A program made the translations under genes and the position numbers. Under the pieces are notes generated by a model that worked only from the letters and a program-made list of their open reading frames with translations, had not been told where the DNA came from and did no database searches. Below, in pieces: positions 44,776 through 48,060 of a stretch of DNA of 48,060 bases (its first letter is position 1; each line of letters begins with the position of its first letter). The DNA comes from a virus, in IMG/VR virus record IMGVR_UViG_3300044527_000853, positions 1 through 48,060 of that record; one strand, given 5' to 3'.

Positions 44776-45179
44776 TCGATCCCCGCGTCTGCTTTGCAGG
44801 CTTCGTAATGCTTGCGACCCCCGTCCGCTTTACCTTCCGCAAAGCAGCGCTCCAGAGTCGACGTGTGCGATCCGATCTCCGCATAATCAGCCGGCCCAAG
44901 ACCGCTCGAGCACGAGATCAGCGAAGCAGCCGGACCGATCAAAAGGACCCCCAGCACCACAGCTGCAGCGCCCCCCGCAATGACCTTCAACGCAGGGTGG
45001 CCCCCTGCAGCGGGGGGCCCGTTCGGAGGATCGCGACCCATCAAGAAGGCCAAGATCGTAGACACGACAGAAGCCGCGCCCGCAGCATCAGGACCAAGAA
45101 ACTTGTAACATGCAACAGTCGCAGCAAGGGCAGCTACGAGCACCAAGGCTTGCTGCCAAGTGATATTGCGGAAGCTCAC
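44772..45179 (-). CDS. Holin-like membrane protein, 135 aa
   Basis: GTG at 45179 overlaps the upstream stop. Three hydrophobic stretches: ALVLVAALAATVACYKFLG, VVSTILAFLMG and AGGAAAVVLGVLLIGPAAS. A lipobox-like SLISC lies after the third. The C-terminal 45 residues are soluble with Cys. Position directly upstream of the endolysin suggests a holin or an accessory lysis protein. Confidence 0.6.
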   Translation of the reverse strand: MSFRNITWQQALVLVAALAATVACYKFLGPDAAGAASVVSTILAFLMGRDPPNGPPAAGGHPALKVIAGGAAAVVLGVLLIGPAASLISCSSGLGPADYAEIGSHTSTLERCFAEGKADGGRKHYEACKADAGIE

Positions 45180-45355
45180 TTCGACACCCGCTTTCGGCGG
45201 GCGGGCGTGCTGTGCTGCAGGTACGCAAGGTACAGCTCTGTCAAGTCCTTTTGCATGTACGTGACCTTTTCTTCCAGGCTGGAAATCTTGCCCGAGAGGA
45301 ACCAAGCCGCGCCTACCACGGTGCCCATAGCGGAAAGAAACGCGAGAATATCCAC
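45176..45355 (-). CDS. Small membrane protein with coiled coil, 59 aa
   Basis: GTG at 45355 starts a protein with one N-terminal membrane segment (LAFLSAMGTVVGAAWFLSG) and a coiled-coil tail (SSLEEKVTYMQKDLTELYLA). This layout is common for small holins or inner-membrane spanins. Coupled to the holin-like gene by GTGA. Confidence 0.6.
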   Translation of the reverse strand: MDILAFLSAMGTVVGAAWFLSGKISSLEEKVTYMQKDLTELYLAYLQHSTPARRKRVSK

Positions 45356-45377
45356 GGCCCAAGACTAGTGCTTGCAC

Positions 45378-45400
45378 ATTAGTATCAATCTGATACTAAT
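45378..45400. promoter_or_regulatory. Perfect palindromic operator between divergent genes
   Basis: ATTAGTATCA and its complement TGATACTAAT around ATC form a perfect 10-bp inverted repeat. It sits between the minus-strand lysis cassette (start 45355) and the plus-strand gene at 45406, so a dimeric regulator bound here could control both. Confidence 0.7.
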
Positions 45401-45405
45401 TAGGG

Positions 45406-45735
45406 ATGCGAAGCACTTGTCCGCGTTGCACTGGTACCGGCCGCACTCGATACCTGCATGTCGAGGGTGGGATCTGTTTTGCTTGCTCGGGCACGGGCTA
45501 CCGCAATGCCCGGAGTAGCGCCAAGCCCCCTACCCCGTCAAAGCCCCTGCCCCGCTATGCTCTGCAGGCCTTTGACGAAGACGATCAAGCGTGGGGGTGC
45601 GTAGTCATGTCCGGTTCGGACATGTTGGGCATGTTCGACCGCGCGCAAGAACTGGACACGAACTATGAACTGCGCCGTCTGTGGCGAGTGTGGGACCGAA
45701 GCCAAGAGAGGGTTGCAGCGTCTTGGAGCACGTAA
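45406..45735 (+). CDS. DnaJ-type zinc-finger protein, 109 aa
   Basis: The ATG at 45406 lies 5 bases after the palindrome, so the operator covers its start region. Two CxxCxGxG motifs (CPRCTGTG and CFACSGTG) form one DnaJ-like zinc site at the N-terminus. The rest is unknown (RYALQAFDEDDQAWGCVVMS). Same motif pair as 15888-16322. Confidence 0.65.
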   Translation: MRSTCPRCTGTGRTRYLHVEGGICFACSGTGYRNARSSAKPPTPSKPLPRYALQAFDEDDQAWGCVVMSGSDMLGMFDRAQELDTNYELRRLWRVWDRSQERVAASWST

Positions 45736-45893
45736 GACTCTTGCCCGACGCACGCGGGAAACTCTTGATTCCCTGCGTCCTAACCCCCTCCGGCACTTGG
45801 GTGCCCGAGGGGGTTTCGGCGCTTGATTCTTTTGCCCGCGCTAAGCAGCGCGTTGAAGATCTCGCGCCCTCTGAACGTGGACGGCGCGCATGA
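45723..45893 (+). CDS. Small hypothetical protein, 56 aa
   Basis: TTG at 45723 overlaps the upstream gene's end by 13 bases; a longer frame starts at 45681 but reads inside that gene. Contains LLIPCVLTPSGTWVPEGVSA. Ends in ATGA overlap with the next gene. Function unknown. Confidence 0.5.
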   Translation: MEHVRLLPDARGKLLIPCVLTPSGTWVPEGVSALDSFARAKQRVEDLAPSERGRRA

Positions 45894-46099
45894 CGCTGGA
45901 CGAAAAGATCTCCAAGCTCCTCCTAAGAATCGGAAACACAGAGATATCGGAAGAGAGCGAAGCACTAGCCATGGCCCGTGCTTATCGGCTACTGATGCGA
46001 CAGCGTCCGGCCCTTCTTGCCGTGGTGGCTGCAGCAAGATCGGGAGACTTCGACCAAGTGGCCCGTGCGCTTTCCGAGCTTGACAGAGTCAACGGCTAG
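45890..46099 (+). CDS. Small hypothetical helical protein, 69 aa
   Basis: ATGA start. Helical, with LDEKISKLLLRIGNTEISEE and MARAYRLLMRQRPALLAVVA. Its stop overlaps the converging lipoprotein gene by 4 bases. No family recognised. Confidence 0.55.
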   Translation: MTLDEKISKLLLRIGNTEISEESEALAMARAYRLLMRQRPALLAVVAAARSGDFDQVARALSELDRVNG

Positions 46100-46590
46100 T
46101 CGGCTAGCAGCCGATCGATGCCCTGCGCATCGGAGCCCGAGAACATCAACGTAGCGCGCCCTTCCCGCGCGTCTTCGGCCCGGCACTCTGGTACGCCGTG
46201 TTCCTCTTCCGTCTCGGCTACCCGAGCTCTTAGGACTTCCAACGTAAGACCGTGGGGCGGAGTGGCGTTGCACGTCACGTCTAGCCCCTTAGCCGTGCAA
46301 TGCGCCCGGGTCCAACGGTACAGCTCCGCCGTCTCTGCCAAGCGCGCCCGGTACGCCCGAAGAACGTCTTGCGCGCGCTCCTTGCGATCTGCGTAGGTTT
46401 CGGCGCAGCTCGCTACGTGGACAGGCTCTTGCACCTTCGGCGCCTTCCTTGGCACTTGCGAGGGCGCAGCGGGGCCGTACAGGGCTTTTGCTCTCGCCAC
46501 TTCCGCCGATGCGTCTAGGGGCGCCGGGCGCGCACAAGCGCCAAGAGTTGCTAGTACAATGGCCAAAGAAACGTACTTGCTAATCCACAT
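46096..46590 (-). CDS. Lipoprotein, 164 aa
   Basis: The N-terminus has a signal peptide with lipobox LGAC (Cys19) after SLAIVLATLGAC, so it should be lipidated and anchored in a membrane. The mature part is helical with several Cys (HVASCAETY, HCTAKGLDVTC) and a long charged helix. It could be an outer-membrane spanin for lysis, a superinfection factor or a lysogenic conversion gene; none is proven. Confidence 0.65.
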   Translation of the reverse strand: MWISKYVSLAIVLATLGACARPAPLDASAEVARAKALYGPAAPSQVPRKAPKVQEPVHVASCAETYADRKERAQDVLRAYRARLAETAELYRWTRAHCTAKGLDVTCNATPPHGLTLEVLRARVAETEEEHGVPECRAEDAREGRATLMFSGSDAQGIDRLLAD

Positions 46591-46609
46591 TTGCTACTAG
46601 CCTATCACT

Positions 46610-46765
46610 GTGGCTCAAGTTGTCCCGTCGCTGGGGATCATTGTCGAACGGCTCCCCTCTGGGAGGTACACCGCCCTCGCACCTTGGATGCTCGAGCCCC
46701 TCGAAGGCGCATCTTGGTTTGATGTCTATCACGCGTGCATGCGCGTAAAAGCGCTAGCCCGTTAG
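46610..46765 (+). CDS. Small hypothetical protein, 51 aa
   Basis: GTG at 46610 opens a 51-codon frame between two minus-strand genes: MAQVVPSLGIIVERLPSGRY, then ALAPWMLEPLEGASWFDVYH. It diverges from the lipoprotein with only 19 bases between starts. Composition and lack of overlap support it as real. Confidence 0.5.
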   Translation: MAQVVPSLGIIVERLPSGRYTALAPWMLEPLEGASWFDVYHACMRVKALAR

Positions 46766-46791
46766 GGTTTGCTAGGGATGCCCGAACCCTA
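46763..46791. terminator. Hairpin between convergent genes
   Basis: TAGGGTT/AACCCTA (46763-46769 with 46785-46791) pairs the two stop-codon regions. There is no T-run, so termination strength is doubtful. Confidence 0.35.
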
Positions 46792-47304
46792 GGGACACAC
46801 CCCGGCATCTCGACAGACGCGCAAGTCTCCGTCCCCGAAGCGTTCGGCGTCGGCTGTGTATTCTGCACTCATGATCTGACTAGAGCTTCCGGTGTGCTTC
46901 ACACCAAGCACGTGCCCTAGCTCGTGCATAGCAATCTGGCGGAAACGCCCGGGCACCGTGTCTGCAATCCTCTCCGCATTGAGCGTTACGCGAGCTCCTA
47001 GCACGAGCTGTCTTGTGTGCCCGAGAGAGTACACAACGCGCATGTTCTCATCAGCCTTTACGGCTTCGGCTTCGTTGCCCTCGCGTACAATCTCTACTTG
47101 CCCGTCCGGAGACTCGAAAAAGAAAGCGTGCCCGCTAGAGAACCTTGCCCATTCGTCGAATGCCTGCAGGATTTCCCGGCGCTCTTCTGCAGTGAATCGG
47201 GGATCGATCTTCACTGAATAGGGACGCGTAGCGCAGCCCGTTACAGTGCGCGCGGGCACGCACGCTGCCACTAGCAGAGAGAGCACAAGAATCCAGGGCT
47301 TCAC
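46789..47304 (-). CDS. Lipoprotein metzincin (matrixin-like) protease, 171 aa
   Basis: A signal peptide ends in LVAAC (Cys15), so the protein is a predicted lipoprotein. The zinc site HELGHVLGVKH (H127, E128, H131, H137) followed by a Met-turn (M145 in SQIMS) is the metzincin signature; size and pattern resemble matrixins. Such a protease would act at the cell envelope or outside the host. In a temperate phage this points to lysogenic conversion or a virion-borne enzyme. GTG at 47304 has GGGG before it and follows the tail-repeat gene by 9 bases. Confidence 0.8.
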   Translation of the reverse strand: MKPWILVLSLLVAACVPARTVTGCATRPYSVKIDPRFTAEERREILQAFDEWARFSSGHAFFFESPDGQVEIVREGNEAEAVKADENMRVVYSLGHTRQLVLGARVTLNAERIADTVPGRFRQIAMHELGHVLGVKHTGSSSQIMSAEYTADAERFGDGDLRVCRDAGVCP

Positions 47305-47313
47305 CCCAAAAGG

Positions 47314-48060
47314 CTAGGCCGCTTCGTCCGAAGCTGCGGCGACGGTAACCCTAGCCGACCTTGACGCTTTGCCCGTCCAACGCGCACCGGTCATGCCCAC
47401 AGCCGAAACCCTTGCAGAACGTGAAGCCTTGCCCACTAGCCGAGCCACCACGATCGGAGCTGCAGCTCCGCCAGTAGCGCTAAGAGTGCAGGCCCCCAGG
47501 GTCGCTGCGAGGGTGCCGACGACGGGAGCGACACCCGCAGCGCTAAGAGTGCACGCGCCTAGGGTCGCCGCTAGCGTGCCCCTTGAAGGAGCGACACCCG
47601 CAGCGCTCGAAGTGCACGCGCCGAGAGTTGCCGCAAGCGTGCCGACGACGGGCGCCACACCCGAAGCGCTCGAAGTGCAAGCACCCAACGTGCGGGACAA
47701 TGTGCCAGCAATTGGCGCAACACCCGCAGCACTGGAAGTACACGCGCCCAGCGTGCGGGACAATGTGCCAGCAACTGGCGCAACACCCGCAGCACTAGCG
47801 ACGCAAGCGCCCAACGTGGCGGAGAGAGCGCCGGAAACGGGGGCAAGAGCCGAACCGGTAGCGCTAAGAGTGCACGCGCCTAGGGTCGCTGCGAGGGTGC
47901 CGACGACGGGCGCGACACCCGCAGCACTGGAAGTGCATGCGCCGAGAGTTGTAGCTAGCGTGCCCCTTGAAGGAGCCGCACCCGCAGCGCTCGAAGTACA
48001 CGCGCCGAGAGTTGCCGCTAGCGTACCCCTCGAAGGAGCAACACCCGCAGCGCTCGAAGT
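47314..48060 (-). CDS. Repeat-rich tail protein, C-terminal part (continues from 1..1252 if ends join)
   Basis: The frame is open from the right window edge to TAG at 47314. It carries eight more TLGAC units, then a basic tail with duplicated GKASRSARV segments (residue pattern VARLVGKASRSARVSAVG then WTGKASRSARVTVA). Joined with 1..1252 after removing the 97-bp overlap, it completes a 633-aa protein with 15 repeat units. The same C-terminal motif twice suggests a small trimerisation or anchoring domain, but this is a guess. Confidence 0.75.
   Translation of the reverse strand, partial: TSSAAGVAPSRGTLAATLGACTSSAAGAAPSRGTLATTLGACTSSAAGVAPVVGTLAATLGACTLSATGSALAPVSGALSATLGACVASAAGVAPVAGTLSRTLGACTSSAAGVAPIAGTLSRTLGACTSSASGVAPVVGTLAATLGACTSSAAGVAPSRGTLAATLGACTLSAAGVAPVVGTLAATLGACTLSATGGAAAPIVVARLVGKASRSARVSAVGMTGARWTGKASRSARVTVAAASDEAA
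47455..48060 (-). repeat. 63-bp in-frame tandem repeats, right block
   Basis: Eight to nine units of 63 or 66 bp, coding for the 21-residue Cys repeats. Units are less alike toward the C-terminal end of the gene, as expected at the edge of a tandem array. Confidence 0.9.
47964..48060. repeat. Right copy of the 97-bp direct terminal repeat
   Basis: Exact copy of 1-97, and also of 319-415. See the left copy for what this means for circular closure. Confidence 0.9.

Overview
The window reads as a nearly complete genome of a temperate tailed bacteriophage with a contractile tail (myovirus morphology). It carries large and small terminase, portal, Mu-F-like head protein, a protease/scaffold gene, a major capsid protein, tail sheath (DUF3383 type), tail tube (DUF3277 type), a frameshifted tail-assembly chaperone, tape measure, and a baseplate set that includes a J-like wedge and a Gp138-type spike. 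It also has a tyrosine integrase with a tRNA-derived attachment site. Coding is dense, with many ATGA/TTGA/GTGA start-stop overlaps and frequent GTG and TTG starts. Two proteins have lipoprotein signal peptides, which suggests a Gram-negative, GC-rich host. The placement of attP inside the 3' end of int recalls Myxococcus phage Mx8, but this is weak evidence for the host.

Layout. 1-7583 (minus): a LamG/tandem-repeat tail protein cut by the window edge, virion and neck genes, small hypotheticals, two 25-28 aa membrane microproteins, a DNA methyltransferase, a coiled-coil protein and a zinc-ribbon protein. 7616-10253 (minus): terminator, major capsid, cement-like protein, protease with a nested scaffold. 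10246-10596: a cluster of GGATCAC iterons and a terminator. 10598-12739 (minus): primase-polymerase/VirE-type ATPase. 12875-26638 (plus): the early/replication operon with nuclease, an Ala-rich 12-bp repeat protein, a sigma-region-4-like protein, SNF2 ATPase, an ssDNA-binding-like protein, a structured RNA of about 200 nt, family A DNA polymerase, nucleotide-pool enzymes, a metallophosphoesterase, a sigma-70 factor and terminase large subunit. 26607-28767 (minus): Mu-F-like and portal. 28795-30345 (plus): HTH, small terminase candidate, RuvC-like resolvase, DNA-binding-like protein. 30342-41131 (minus): tail and baseplate. 41187-43881 (plus): integrase region and a small ribbon-helix-helix gene. 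43916-45355 (minus): lysis cassette with a GH25 endolysin. 45406-47304 (both strands): accessory genes, including a lipoprotein metzincin protease and a second lipoprotein.

The last 97 bases repeat the first 97, and joining them keeps the tail-repeat gene in frame (about 47,963 bp, 633 aa product). The same 97 bases also occur at 319-415 inside a 318-bp higher-order repeat, so the closure and the repeat number are not certain.

The genes suggest a programme in which a plus-strand early block makes replication proteins, a phage sigma factor and large terminase, after which minus-strand late blocks are expressed. Two near-identical promoter-like elements (7588-7610 and 39302-39324) each follow an intrinsic terminator and end 4-5 bases before a start codon. 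A related family of 23-bp operator-like sites lies before the ssDNA-binding-like gene, the integrase operon and a divergent gene pair. The most unusual features are the structured RNA at 19430-19635, the iteron cluster, the attP inside int, the repeat-rich tail gene and the lipoprotein protease.
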